Source of the DNA: Suillus spraguei
Taxonomy: Eukaryota; Basidiomycota; Agaricomycetes; Boletales; Suillaceae
Direction of reading: 5' to 3'
NCBI GenBank assembly: GCA_016800925.1
Contig: JABCPU010000002.1
Coordinates: 682,001-746,000, forward strand
Length of the DNA: 64,000 nucleotides
Below the pieces are notes generated by a model that was given only the letters and a program-made list of their open reading frames with translations, was not told the origin of the DNA and ran no database searches. Shown here piece after piece: positions 8,355 through 22,346 of the stretch; position 1 is the stretch's first letter; each line of letters begins with the position of its first letter. A program made the translations under genes and the position numbers.

Positions 8355-9978
8355 ATGAATTCGCGTGACCTTATTGATACGCAATTCAATCGGGCAGTGG
8401 AGATAGTGCAGGGCCTCCCGAAGACTGGGCCCATACAAACAGGCTACGAGGAGAAACTAACAATGTACAGGTGCGTTATATGATCTTGCATCTTCAAGCT
8501 CACATTTACTTGCTGACTTTCATTACCAGCTTATACAAGCAAGGTGGATATTTCCCTCATCACATTTCAGAACACCTCTTGACTCATGTTGATATGCACA
8601 GCAACTGTTGGAAATGTCCAAGGCGGTCGTCCAGGCATGTGGGATATGCTAGGCCGGGCAAAGTGGTCAGTCAATGTCGTTCTCACTCTTGCGTTATCAC
8701 GTGTTAACGAGTACTACTCAAGGGACGCATGGGCGAAGCATAAGGATCTTGATCTATATGAAGCCAAATGGCTTTACGTAGATGCTTTGCTGAAGGTATT
8801 GAGCTTGGATGAATTCATTATACCCGATAATAACTTTAGTACAGGTTCTAAGTAAATATTCGGATAAGACTGTTGCCCGTGACCTCATGAACGAACTCCA
8901 GTCTTATGGTGGTGACCCGTCAAATCTGGTGATAAGCCGTATGTCCAACGTCAAAATTTCCCTGTGCAAAATTGATTTATTCCACCTAGACTCTCTTTCA
9001 AGGTCTCGGACCTCGCAGTCGTCAAGCTCCAGTGCCTCGGATAACAATATTCATCGAATTCCCGGTCAATTATTTTCCTCCACCCACCCTGAGGCCCAAC
9101 AAGCGGCACAATCAGCAGTTAAGGACAGCGGCTCGAGTTCTGAAGATGGTGAATCAGGTGACGAAGCACATGAACTCCCATCTGTGCGTGAGCCTGTTCA
9201 ACAACCAAGACCACTTTCTTCCATGTCTTCAAGATATCGTACTCCTGTAATTGGCTCACTTGCTATGTCGCCGCCACTTTCTGGGCTCGCAAATGTTCCA
9301 CCAATGCAACCAATGCCTACATACCAGACGCAATCTGCCTTTATTGGTCAACCAGCAACAATAGCATCCTCATCTGTATACCGTCCACCAGGGCACTATT
9401 CTGGGACATACCAGTCGCCTGAGTTTGCACCACAAATTCAGTCAGCTCTCTCCCTCCGAGGGGGCCGGTTTCATGGCGCTGAAGCACCTATGCGAGCACC
9501 CTCACGGTTGCCCCTGGAGCAAGCCGTCGAAAATCTTCAGATGCATCTTGCCGCAATAACAGAACGGCTTGATATGCTCGAGTCCCAGGCGGTGCATCCA
9601 CAGCGATCCACTGTTTCCCTTCCCTTGAAAAGCTCTTCCGGTAGAGGCAGTCCGACAGATAACCGTCCTGAAACACTCGAATGGGATTTGGATGATATGG
9701 GAATGTGGTCATTCGTTCTGAAACCATTGTCGCGGGTGACGGTATCATTGAAACAGCTTCTGATATTCTTTGGCCGGAGCGAGAACCGGTCTCCGGTACT
9801 TACTATCGTGCGAAGACTGTTCCTTGACATATCATTCTCATTGGCAGTTCTCGGATTGCTGAGACTGACATGGAAGAAGACGGCTACAAGACGGAGGGAG
9901 GTCAATGCAGCCCTCATATTACTATGGGCTGCTTTGTCTGGGACGAACAGGGGAAGACAAATGATCAGTGGTGTGTAG
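8355..9978 (+). CDS. Membrane-anchored acyl-CoA-binding protein (Atg37/ACBD5-like)
   Basis: Six exons (8355-8470, 8530-8543, 8602-8665, 8723-8795, 8845-8938, 8990-9978) give 449 residues. Residues 1-100 are an acyl-CoA-binding domain: DTQFNRAVEIVQ, GYEEKLTMYSLYKQATVGN, RPGMWDMLGRAKWDAW, YVDALLKVL. The middle is disordered and rich in Ser, Pro and Gln. A coiled coil follows (LEQAVENLQMHLAAITERLD). Near the C-terminus are hydrophobic segments LDISFSLAVLGLLRLTW and VNAALILLWAAL. Acyl-CoA-binding domain, coiled coil and C-terminal membrane anchor is the plan of fungal Atg37 and human ACBD5, peroxisomal membrane proteins that bind long-chain acyl-CoA and act in pexophagy and ER contact. That role is inferred from architecture. 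The second exon is only 14 bp. Confidence 0.85.
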
Positions 9979-10168
9979 TGCTTGCTTTTTTGAACCCGTG
10001 GGTGACTTAAGAGTAGCCATTGTTCATTTATACCTCGATGCCCAGAATTATTTACTTCGCTAAAAATCTATTTGAGCTTCACAATTGCTAATAATATTTT
10101 CACATCGTGTTCAACAGTTATTCAAGCTTTCAAGACTACTATTCGTGGATACAGCTGGTCCTATCTTT

Positions 10169-12072
<1,904 letters not shown>

Positions 12073-12255
12073 TTAAGATGTATTGCAGCTGTTGCTTGCA
12101 CATGACAAAACATCTCCTTATCATCTTTCAGCGCCAAGATCCTTGCCGTCTTCTTTCCCGCATCGATCTCTGAATGCTGTGAATCAACTCCAACCGAACC
12201 GACTTTTGATCATAGCCGAATTCACAAATACCAGCAGGTTACCGTAGCTGCAATT

Positions 12256-12821
12256 ATGTCGTTCCCGAATCTTTATTACAAGCGAGTATGTCCCAGCATA
12301 TTCATTGATGGGTCTGCCCATAACAAAGAAACTAGACCACAGCGACTGCAAAAGCATGCTACATCTGTTATAAGCCGACAACTGTCGTGCTCGCCACCAT
12401 AGATACCTCCGATTTCCTGTATACATGCACGATTCACCTGTCAGACCACGGCTTCGCTACCCGCGTACTCGAGCCTGAGAGCGAGAACAAGATAGGAATT
12501 GGCGCTGAGGAAATTGCTAAGCTCAGGGAGGAGTGGGAAGAGAAGCAGAAACGCAAGAAAGAGAAAGAGAAGGATAAGGATAAAACAGCTGACGAAGGTG
12601 AAAGAAAGGAGGATAACAGCAAGTCAGAGAAGTCGCCAAGGGTGCCGGCATCATTGCCCACGTCAGGCTCTCTATTACCAAGGCCTACCCACGAGAAGTA
12701 TATATTACATCGTGACATATTTGCCCTGAGAGTCTCGGAGCACCGACGACGGAGGCAAACCTCACAGGTGAAGGATCTAGCACCTCGTCTTCCAGGAGCC
12801 CCAAGTAGCAGTCTGTCGTGA
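12256..12821 (+). CDS. Vps4-associated protein 1 (Vfa1) homologue
   Basis: Two exons: 12256-12285 (MSFPNLYYKR) and 12336-12821, joined by a 50 bp intron (12286-12335). Residues about 15-50 hold the Vfa1 cysteine motif KACYICYKPTTVVLA followed by DFLYTCTIHLSDHGF, which probably binds zinc. A long charged coiled coil of Lys and Glu follows (EEWEEKQKRKKEKEK), then a conserved tail HRDIFALRVSEHRRRR and LAPRLPGAP. Yeast Vfa1 binds the MIT domain of the AAA ATPase Vps4 and helps regulate ESCRT-III disassembly at endosomes. The stop codon is 73 bp from the stop of the convergent nucleoside transporter. Confidence 0.85.
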
Positions 12822-12894
12822 TAAGTACTAGGTCTACTCCACTGTAGATTGTAGTACTTTGGTATATGCATGTACGGATTTAGGGTATACCCGC

Positions 12895-14543
12895 TCAATC
12901 CACGAAAGGATTGCATTGACAAATAATAGCTCTCACTCCAAAACTTCCAAAACTCCCCATTGCAAGACCCACGATAAGACAGAAACCAGCCACGGTGCTC
13001 GCAATTGGAACGTCTTCGCGACGTCGCCGCAATCGTGGATTGTGCTCTAGAGAGGATGCACCCAGCAAGCAGAGTGTAGATACGTATCCGTTTGAGAGGC
13101 CTAGAACGGCAACAAGGAGCATATAGACAACGTCGGAGCTGATTACGGGAAAACCACGTGAAGGGCCCTGTACTGTGTTGCACAGAAGGAAAATGGGGAT
13201 AAATAGGGTACGGACAACCGAGAACGCCAGTATGCGTCTAGTGGACCATGTTATTACTCTCGGAAAAGAACAGATGTATCGTCCAAAGAAGTCGCCGAGG
13301 TTGAACATTAAGAAATGAATGGCGGTGAATAGTAATGGATGAGTATTGGGGTTAGTCGGTTGTATGGTAATTGTAATGACAGGGAAGACGGCCTTGGAGC
13401 AAACTGTTAACTCGTGACCAGGTAATGAGTTAAGTTACCGCACCAAAGTAATCACAAAGACATATGCAAGGGCAAATTCATAAATGATGTTCGCTTTGAA
13501 TACACGTATTATTTGATTTCTTTCCTCAAGGCTTGCTTGATCTGTATCACGACAGACGAGCCTCCCTGTTCCATCGGCACTATCCAGGACCCCTTCAGGC
13601 TTGACATTTTGTTCCAAAGTACCGACAATGGCCTTGTAAGTTGGCAACCCCGCCATCCAGGCGTAGGCCATGAATGTGCTTATCATAAACAACGCGGATA
13701 TTCCAAAAAAAAAACGGGCGGAATCCTGCTCTGCCGTTCCGTCTTCAATACCATCGTTGGATATAAACGCGGCAATTGCTTCCGGCGTCGAACCCCACAC
13801 GGACGAAGCGGATGTGACCACCTGAACAACACTAACAACCACAGCTATGGCAGCCTGGCCGGATATCATAGATTGCATGTAAGAAGCCCCGAAGAGCGAG
13901 GCTCCAGCGTAGGTGGCTGTGGAAAGATATGAAACGCATATCGCCAAAGAAATAGCACATAAGATTGCAAAGAAAAAGAAGGTTGATGGTTGGTAGCGTC
14001 CGAAGGTGCTGAAGAATAGGAGAACAATGATGAGTGTAACTGATGCAGCAGACCAGAAAATTCGTCGGGAAGGCGACGACTGGCAATATGTTTGTCAGCG
14101 TAATATAGGCTTCAAAGAAAGAAATTAGGCTCCAACCTGTTTTGAAGTTGCCGTGGCATGTGCTAACGCAAATACATTGAACACGTTGGAAGTAGTGGTC
14201 ATGTATGAGGCAAAGGTTGCCCGCAATGGCGATCCGACCAAGCGAGACAAGAAGAACGAGGTGGCAGTAATCAATACTGTGAAAAATTATACGGTTTAGG
14301 ACTACGACGCGTACTGGAGAGATAAGTATTGGACATACCATTCCAAGGGAGGAGAATCGCGCAGCCTAACATAAAGTAGACCCACCGTATTCGATTATCG
14401 ACTACCTGATCAACAACAAAGTGGTCTGTTGTAGAATCATCGAATGTCAATTCGAGTTCGTTGTCACAATTGTCATCGACCGCGGCTGATGGGAGAGCAT
14501 GATAAACGGCCCCTGAATCTATGGTCGCAATCTGTGGCAGCAT
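12895..14543 (-). CDS. Equilibrative nucleoside transporter (ENT/SLC29 family), copy A
   Basis: Four exons (14543-14339, 14276-14137, 14079-13444, 13392-12895) give 492 residues. An acidic cytosolic N-terminus of about 55 residues leads into IRWVYFMLGCAILLPWN, the ENT first helix. Later segments include SYMQSMISGQAAIAV (ENT helix 4 GQAxAG-like region), FFGISALFMI, NPNTHPLLFTAIHFLMFNLGDFFGR, WSTRRILAFSVVRTLFIPIF and SNGYVSTLC, all family hallmarks. Eleven helices are expected. Fungal ENTs such as Fun26 move nucleosides across vacuolar or other membranes; the location of this one is unknown. An in-frame ATG at 14603 would add 20 residues. Copy B lies directly upstream at 15326-16932 with introns at matching positions. 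Confidence 0.9.
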
Positions 14544-15325
14544 ACTGCTAGGTCCTATTAACGTGAAGGAGTTGGTTGGCTGATTCAGCAGCGGTCGATG
14601 CAAGGTGGAGGACTACGAACGGGTGGTGTGAAGTGAATATAGTGGAATACAGCCGGAAGGGTGCCGTCCGGTTGATATACCATCCGAACCAAGGAGCCTC
14701 TTTGCCTTCCATTCGCTCGAAGAGCCCGCCAGACCAACCATGGTATGAACAACTTACGATATCGAACAAACCCAAATGAATATACCTTTACTGCAACTCG
14801 TCGGCGGCAGTAACCCCCCCGAATTGCCAATTAGAAGTCGGCAGATGTGACCGAAAGTCACAACATGTCACATAGGAAGTCAGTTGCATATTCGGCGTTG
14901 ACTAGTAGATATATCTAAATACGAGGGTGACCATTGTTAGTCGCGTAGTTGTAAAATTTAGGTGGATATGTAAGGAGGATTTGCGAATGCGAACCAGCTG
15001 GCACTTCCAGTAAATTTCCGTCAATGCTCACGACGCAGATGACATTTCTGCGCGACTTTTGCTATCTCACTCAATTCTTCTTCTATTTATTATAATATGG
15101 CCATTCAAACTTGTAAAATGAAATTCATGTCAAGTGTTGAAGTAGCTAGAAATAACGAATATTGTGAAAGTTCTGTAAAAGTGACAACTTCTGAGGGCGT
15201 AGCGCATCATGTACAATAGCATCAGCATATGGCACCTCAATCCATTCCACGGGAAAAGTGTCCCAAATTATAATTATATTCCATGGTATCATATATAGGT
15301 ATGTACGTAGGAGTCCACCTGAAAT
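14544..15325. other. Spacer between the two nucleoside transporter genes
   Basis: About 0.8 kb holding the promoter of copy A and the 3' region of copy B, both on the minus strand. Short open frames here are not conserved-looking. No repeat shared by the two gene ends is obvious. Confidence 0.5.
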
Positions 15326-16932
15326 CTAGGACGTGAACGGGTCGCAGTTACAAATAACAGCCCTTACTCCAAAGCTCGCAAATCCACCAACTGCTAATCC
15401 AACAATAAGACAGAAAGCCGCGACAGTGCTAGCAACATCAACATCTTCCTGTCGACCCTTCAATCTCCTGTTGTGTTCCAACGATGGCGCGCCTAACATG
15501 CACAAAGTAGACACGTAACCGTTCGATACGCCCAGAGCACACAAGAGTAGCATATAGAACAAATCAGAACTAATAAACGGTGTAACATGGAGTGAAAGTT
15601 CCACGTTGCATAGAAGGAACGCAGGGATAAACAGGGTCCGAAGGAGAGCCAGGGCCAAAACACGTCGAGCCGACCAAATTATGAGTTGTGGGAAGGAACA
15701 CATATATCGTCCCAGAAGGTCACCGGAACTGAACACCAAAAAGTGTACAGCACTAAACAGTAAAGGGTGGGTATTCGGATTCGTTGGCTTGATGGTGACA
15801 GTGATGGCTGGGTAAACAGCCTACAAACGTTGGTGAGGAGAATGACACTGGCAGGCAGTCTGAGAAAACATACCAAAGTCACAGTAAAAACAAATCCCAC
15901 AGCAAAATTATAAATAAAATTCGTCTGGAAAACACAGAAAATCTGGTTCTCTTCCACTGTGCTTGGCGGCGCCACAGGCATAAGAGGTTGCCGTTCATCA
16001 ACCTCATCTGAGACAACTCGAGCCTTGAGGTTGTCCTCGAGAGTTCCCATAGTAGTCGTATATACTTCCAATGATGCCAGCCACCTATATGCGGAAAGCG
16101 TAGCAATCATATACAAGGCGGAAATCCCAAAGAATATACGCGCAGATTTCTCCTCGGCCCTACCGTCAGGATCGGTGTCACCAATCGCTACAGCCAGTGG
16201 AGTGGTTCTCCAAACTGAGATGGCGGAGCTAATGACTTGTACGCTACTAACAGCAACGGCTATTGCGGCCTGGCCAGACATCATCGATTGCATGTAAGGT
16301 GCGCCAAAGAGTGCTGCGCCGGCGAATACCGAGTTCGATAGATAAGACGCGCAGCCCGACAAGCAGAACGCGCTTATCATGATGAAGTAAAAGAATGGAA
16401 CTGGGCTAGGATGGAGGAACGTTGTCAAAAATAGTATGGTGACGATGGCCGAGGTGAGCGCGGTGGACCAAAAGGCACGCTTAGAAGGGGAAGACTACAG
16501 GGAGCGCCATGGTCAGAGACAAACCACCCTCATGCACGTTGTACCCACTTGTTTTGACGTCATCGTCGCATGTCCCAATGTAATCACGTTGCTGGCGGTA
16601 AATACGCTGGACAAATACGAACTAAATGACTTTCTCAGTGGTGAACCCGATAGTCGCGACATGAAGAATGGATTCGCATTGATCATTGCTGACGGAAAAT
16701 ATCAGCCATTAATTGATTCATATCTTCTCAGAGACCTACCGTTCCATGATAGCAGAGTAGCAGCTCCTAGCATAAAGTATACCCAGCGTATACGAGCGTC
16801 TCTACGTATATCTTGCGGGCGTGAAATCTCTATGCTTGTTCGGCCATCGTCGTGTTCAACCTCTGTGGTTGCGACTATACGGGACATGCCGCCTCTCACG
16901 TCTGAACCTGTAGCAGACGCACGAATGTTCAT
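15326..16932 (-). CDS. Equilibrative nucleoside transporter (ENT/SLC29 family), copy B
   Basis: Four exons (16932-16740, 16688-16549, 16494-15874, 15820-15326) give 482 residues. The first helix reads IRWVYFMLGAATLLSWN and the C-terminal half has NPNTHPLLFSAVHFLVF, LGRYMCSFPQL, RRVLALALLRTLFIPAF and SNGYVSTLCMLGAPSLEHNR, nearly the same as copy A. Exon 2 is 140 bp in both genes and all three intron phases match, so the pair is a tandem duplication. The two N-terminal cytosolic tails and the large loop after helix 6 have diverged most, which may mean different regulation or substrates. Transport of nucleosides is inferred from the family. Confidence 0.9.
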
Positions 16933-17188
16933 TTCTGAGAGGTTGTACGGCTTGTGTCTATGAATGCAGCAACGTCGCCAGTAGTGAAGCTATGGTGGAA
17001 GCGAAAGAGTGATGCCAACACGCTGCATTCTGTTTGCGAGACTACTAAGAGCAAGTCCCTCCAAAAGCAGGTCTCTCACGCTGAATTAGATACGAAGGGT
17101 TTCAGATAACCGGAGAATCAATTAACCAGTCAGTAGTTGATAACCAACCAAGCGTACACTATAGCTAGAAGCATCCCCTGACACAGTA

Positions 17189-18468
17189 TCATGCCTCTTG
17201 TCTCCTCGCAGACTTGCCAGGGATAAACTGGTTTGGCGCATCTCGTAAGACCAACTGGCTGAGCTTCTCCTTCTGTCTCTCTGCTTTCCTTGCTTTGCGC
17301 TTAGACTTTCTCTCCATCTTTGCAAGACGGTCCTTGGTCAACCACCTCCGCTTCTTCTCTAACTTTCTTTCCTCTTCCAGCTTCTGTCGGTATTTGAAAG
17401 CAGCTTCTGCGCGCGCATCCCGAATACTCCTGCCATCAATGTTCCTGAGTTCCTGCGCAATGAACTTTTTGAAGAGCGTGCTCTTGCGCTTCACAGCAGC
17501 TTGCCAGCGCGCTTGCTTCTTCGCTCTGCTATGAGGGTTGCTCAGCTCTTTTGTAAGACATACCTCCATCGGCGCTGACGTGTCAAAGGGAATGACGGAG
17601 GGATTGAACAGCGTCCTAAGGTACGCCTTTTCAGTAGCACCGCTTTGAAGGGATATTAATTTGGACAAAGAGAATACGGGTGGTTTGTACGTTATTTCGC
17701 GAACCGCCTCTGGTGTTGTGTCCAACAATGGATTAGCTATATCACCCCAAGTCAGAAAATAGAAACAAAAATAAAATGAGTGTCTGACGTTCTTTGTGGT
17801 CTCTTTCTTCCGGTTGAGGCCATTGTAGTTCGATCTTAGCCTTCGGGGTATATGGATCAGTAGCGAGTACCAAACGCTTCCAGTTCCAGCGGAAGAGAAT
17901 GGGATCCCAATGAGGATCTCGCACACCAATACGTCTCGCAAACACGCTGTGGGCATTATAAAGTCAAAGACAAGAGCGTGGACAGGTGTAAACGCTTACG
18001 AGATCGCCTTGGGCTGGTCACCAACTGAGGTAGCCTTTCCCATTTGTTCGCCGATGTAGAGCATACATTTTGAGTAGTGCACGCTGCGGTTGACCGGGGT
18101 CTTGTATGGCTTCCCCTCATGCTACAAAACCTTTTAGTCAACACTGAAGGACACCGGCCAGTACAGTACAGTCAGTAGAATAAACCACGCACGAGGTTGG
18201 CACCCTTCAAATAGACGCGGTTGGTAAATTTATTTATGCTGAGAACTTCATGGATGGTCTTGCGTGTGTCTCCGCGTATGCAAATTTGATCACCTGGAAC
18301 GACATTCCAGTATTTTATACGGTCTTTGACGCGTACCGCTTTCGTTATGGGGTCGAACCATGTCTGTCGGTTCTGAAAGTGTTTTGGGACAGGGAGGAGG
18401 TGTCGGAAATCTCTCGTCCATGGAGAGACAGTAGTAGCTCGCTGGACCTGTATGCGAGTGAGTGACAT
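17189..18468 (-). CDS. Mitochondrial large-subunit ribosomal protein uL24m (MRPL40-like)
   Basis: Four exons (18468-18193, 18121-18000, 17946-17789, 17736-17189) give 367 residues. The N-terminal part has a KOW motif, VKDRIKYWNVVPGDQICIRG followed by DTRKTIHEVLSIN and VYLKGAN, typical of uL24. After it come HEGKPYKTPVNRSVHYSKCML and RRIGVRDP, as in fungal mitochondrial L24 proteins. The C-terminal 150 residues are a Lys/Arg/Glu-rich helical extension (RQKLEEERKLEKKRRWLTKD). uL24 binds 23S-type rRNA early in large-subunit assembly. The extension is a usual feature of the mitochondrial form. Confidence 0.87.
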
Positions 18469-18694
18469 CGAGTCCGAGACTGTCCAGTGCGTTCAAAGTC
18501 AGGAAAAGTAAGTGATAGCTGACTAAGCAAATTTACGGTAAGTACTCATCGTGCACTTTCAGAACAACTCTAGACTGCACGAACTACGGTTGGAACATAC
18601 TCAAATTCATGTCTCAGGAAAACGACGCGAGTCAATGATTGATGTAAGATTTTTTGTATTGGGGTCGGAATCCAGCAATAAAGGCTCGGTATGA

Positions 18695-21215
18695 TTACAA
18701 GAAAAGAATATCATAAATTACCAATGCCTCAACAAACCTTGCCGTCAACTCATCGTCCCAGCTTTGGATCCGCTCCATGCTGTCGATGACGCGCTGGGTT
18801 CCTCCGATTCTAGGGTCTACAGCAAAAACGGTGAGATGTAGAGTCAATATTCGAAGAAATGTGATCACCTCGAGTAACATCCCAATCACGTTGTCCACTT
18901 CCGATGGTTGCACTCCACCACACCCTGCCCCAATCAGTTTTCTATATTCAGCCATTCGTCCCCCAGTTCCCGCCTCTGCTTGGAATGACACCAGCTCGTC
19001 AAACATATCTTTCCTTCGTTTCCTGTGCAATCCGATCTCTTCTCGTACAGCATCACAGGCCACTCGCAGTGCTTCCGGATCCGTAGGCACGTCAGCATAC
19101 AACTCCAACAGGTCCGAGATGTCCTCCTCTAGGGGTAACGCCTTTCGTTTCCCTTTCCCCTTGTCTTTCCCAGGCTCTGCAACTTCCTCGACGTCGTCGT
19201 CCGTTCGGTAAGGCACCGTCGCTGCTGTGATCTTCAACTCTCCATCAGCGGCATCCCGTATCGACACTTCACGATTCTCCTCATCCTTTACCCATTTCTC
19301 CCAACCCAGACGATACCGCCTCCCCATCTTGTCAAGTAACCGCCCTTCCAAATCTACAAGCACACTCTTAGCCAGCTGCAGCCCCTCCGCTTTCGTTTTG
19401 AGCTGGTTCACGGCGCGGTGGCTCTCTAGAATTTCTTGCTGAATATTCTGCAAGAGTGCATGCGCTTGTGTCATGTCACGCTCTTTTTCTTGTAGTTCAC
19501 GGTCGAATGACGAGGCGAGACTGTCAAGCATGCTCGTGATGTCATTGACACAGCGCGTGCTGGCCTTCTGCCCTACGACAGAATGATGAAGCGGCAGCTT
19601 GTCACCGTTCATAGGGTAACCTAACGTCATTGCATTAGAAGTTGTGGGACCGAGCGTCGCTTGGGCATTGCGGAAGGACATCGATGAGAGGCGCGAGGTT
19701 GGGCCCGGAGACGAACGGAAACGTTCGTCCTCGAGGATGTAGTCTTCGGTGCTCTTGCCATCATTGTTAATGATCTTTGGATTAGCCCCGTGATCGATAA
19801 GAAGTTTCACGAGACGCTTGCTCCGACACCGCGCAGCCATTGTCAATGCAGTTTCACCGTCCTCGTCCTGAAAATTGATGACATCTGCGAGTTCTTTTGG
19901 GTAGTCAGCTAGGCGGTTGAGAACTGTTTCCATGTAGTATCGCGCGGCATGTGTCTTCCCCTTCGACATCGCGACATCGACGATGTGGTGAAATACGGTC
20001 CGGTTATAATTGTCGATATTGAGTGTGGAACGGTGAAGAAGTTCGTACAGCTCAGGGAATTTCCGCACATCATAGTTGTTTGCAAACATGACACTTCGCA
20101 TGAGCGCAGTCTGGCCTGCTTTATTCACCTTGAATATTTCTGCGCCGGCTGTGATCAATAACTTGACAATACGTAGGCGGCCCATTGCTGAGGCCCAATG
20201 TAATGCTGTATGTCCATCGTCATCAATGGCAGTGTTCGGGTCAAAATCAGGCGGCGGGGAAATAAGAACTTGGGGGATTTGATTTGAGTCAGAAATGAAG
20301 TACTCGAGGATTTGGTCCGCGTATGCGCGTGGGTCGGTCGAGCCGTTAGGCTGCGAGGGTTCTTCCTCTGAACCCTCGTCATCATAACGGTCATCTATGC
20401 GACGTTGTGGCGGTTTTCGACGATTGCCACTACGCCGGTCTTTAGTAGCATTCGTCGATCCAAACTTATTTCCGATGGGTGAGGGAGTGCGTGAACTGGA
20501 CGAGCCGCGGGAAGGCGAGGATGTCATGGATCCATCCTCTGACGCATGAACGGACAATATTTCGTGATCGGATTCGACTGAGGCTTCTACATTACGACGC
20601 GAGCGAGCGGTGGCAGCAAGGGCGGCCGCTGCTTCTGCAGCTGCAGCGGTGCGACGCGGGGGACGAGCTGCCGTACTTGTAGAGACGAGGTGTTTAGGAG
20701 CCAGAGGCGGGCTCTTGGCTGCTGGCTGAAAATCAATTATTGGACGCAGAGCAGCTTCACAGTTGTACTGTTTTGCCAGAGCGAGACCTCGTTCAAGAGG
20801 TATCCACGTTCCTGTAGTGGGGCGTATTCTTCAAGTGATCACAAAAAAGGAGTCGCATAGATTGCCTACCTTGGTACTTTCCATATCCACCTTGAACCTT
20901 TTCGTGCTCGCCCTTCTGGACTTCTCTTTCAAGCACGCGGGTTCGCTGAGGTTTGTCGAATCCTGCGACTTTCAGGATCTGAGTCGCGTTGAGCCACGAG
21001 TCAGCGCGCCGACGCATGACAGCAACGCCCTTGCACATCCTAGGCGCGTAGCCATGAATGAGGCTGCGACCTGAATGTGGAATGAACAACTCACATCTCG
21101 AACACGGGAATTCCGCTGTAAGTTGCCTAGGATTACGGGCCACAGGGATGAGGTCAGTGCGGGTCGGTTAGTGGGTACCAGGTAGTAGTACCTTGAAAAT
21201 CTGACCCTCAGGCAT
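18695..21215 (-). CDS. Mbp1/Swi4-type APSES transcription factor with ankyrin repeats
   Basis: DNA-binding subunit of an MBF/SBF-type G1/S factor. Four exons (21215-21192, 21126-21095, 21039-20870, 20811-18695) give 780 residues. The APSES (KilA-N) domain fills residues 1-110: [51 protein letters not shown] and TWIPLERG. A Pro/Ala/Ser-rich linker follows. Ankyrin repeats are visible: [29 protein letters not shown] and [21 protein letters not shown] coiled-coil region ([17 protein letters not shown]) and a helical tail follow, the part used to pair with a Swi6-type partner. An ACGCGT box lies at 21231, 16 bp before the ATG. The C-terminal residues VIYDILFL may come from a read-through of a small last intron. 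Confidence 0.92.
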
Positions 21216-21230
21216 GATGAATACAATTAA

Positions 21231-21236
21231 ACGCGT
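21231..21236. promoter_or_regulatory. ACGCGT (MluI cell-cycle box) beside the Mbp1-type gene
   Basis: The palindromic MBF target site lies 16 bp upstream of the start codon of the gene that probably encodes the MBF DNA-binding subunit. It may be a promoter or 5'UTR site. One six-base site is expected by chance every few kb, so position is the only argument. Confidence 0.4.
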
Positions 21237-22346
21237 TTATGCGTGATTCCAGGTGAATTACCGCTATCCAAACGATTTTGATGGTGGACTCTCAGGCGTG
21301 CTGGTGCTGACGGACGTCGCGGTTTCCGATACATACACGTGGTTCAACAAGAACAAACAACGCGATGTCATCCAGAGCAGCAGAATATCTCAGAGTTCAG
21401 TGCTGCATCATATATAAGGACTTTATAAACACTTTATAGAAAGCATGTATCACTGAATAGTAAATACTGCTAGTAACATTGGATACTGTAATAGACTAGC
21501 AACCGTAACTGTGTTCTAGCTCTCCAAACCCCTGGAGGCTTCTCTCACAGTGGTCTGAAACGCTACAACACCTGTGGGCGGGTTTACAATGTCTTAAGGG
21601 TGCGTTTCAACCGCCTCAGGCTTTGATGCATTGTGAAACCTAGGCCTGATCCCCGACAATACATCATAAGATCCGATACTCGTGTTCTTCACAGGTTTAT
21701 CTCGATTCAGTTACGCCCATAACCCCCTTCCTTGGCATTGCATTTAGGCCTCCTAGTCTGCTCGCCTAGAATTAGATAGGCTGCCGCACATTCAAGTTAA
21801 TTCACACCACGTTGTTTTGCAGGTTGCCTCGTTGCAGACGCGCTGCTTTTTTTCCCCCAAGAAGCTGGGATTATCCTTGGCCGAATCTCCTCTTTATAAG
21901 TCTGGATGCTGCCTGTGGCAGTTGATAGCAGTTGCTTTGATTTAAAAATCTGTCAGACAAGAACAAAAGGATTGTGAACTGAGAAAGCAAGGACCTGACG
22001 CGACGGTCACGGGACCCGTTTCCTTTTGTAGTTCTTTCCTCGAGGCTGATAGCGGCAATTGTTCCTGCCCTCACAATCCGCGTCTTTCTCTCTGACCACC
22101 ACGAGGCTTTCCACCGTTTTAGTCACCATTCACAACAGTGAGCTCCTTTCATGGCACCAACCTGCGCACCGCTCTGTTATTTTGGAGACAGGCAAGTCCA
22201 CTTACGACTGGTCATGAATTTTCTAAATTAATCCTATCTCTAGACTTTACTTTACTACCTTCCCCTACCCCGCACCATCTCCCCAATCTCTCAATAGCGC
22301 AGCCTCCAACTCAGGGAATGCCCCAAGGATTCGCCCCCAACCACAC
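21237..22346. other. Divergent intergenic region between Mbp1-type and Cdc14 genes
   Basis: About 1.1 kb. The right part (22080-22310) is strongly CT-rich, as in basidiomycete leaders, and may contain 5' exons of Cdc14 that I cannot place. The centre (21490-21760) has no open frame longer than a few dozen codons. No tRNA or snRNA could be recognised. Confidence 0.5.

Noticed and set aside
12434..13183. 249-codon frame on the minus strand overlapping Vfa1 and the transporter end
   Set aside because: Shadow of the Vfa1 coding region; Ser/Leu-rich with no motif.
18777..19211. Plus-strand frames opposite the Mbp1-type gene
   Set aside because: Shadows of a long GC-rich coding exon; no conserved features.
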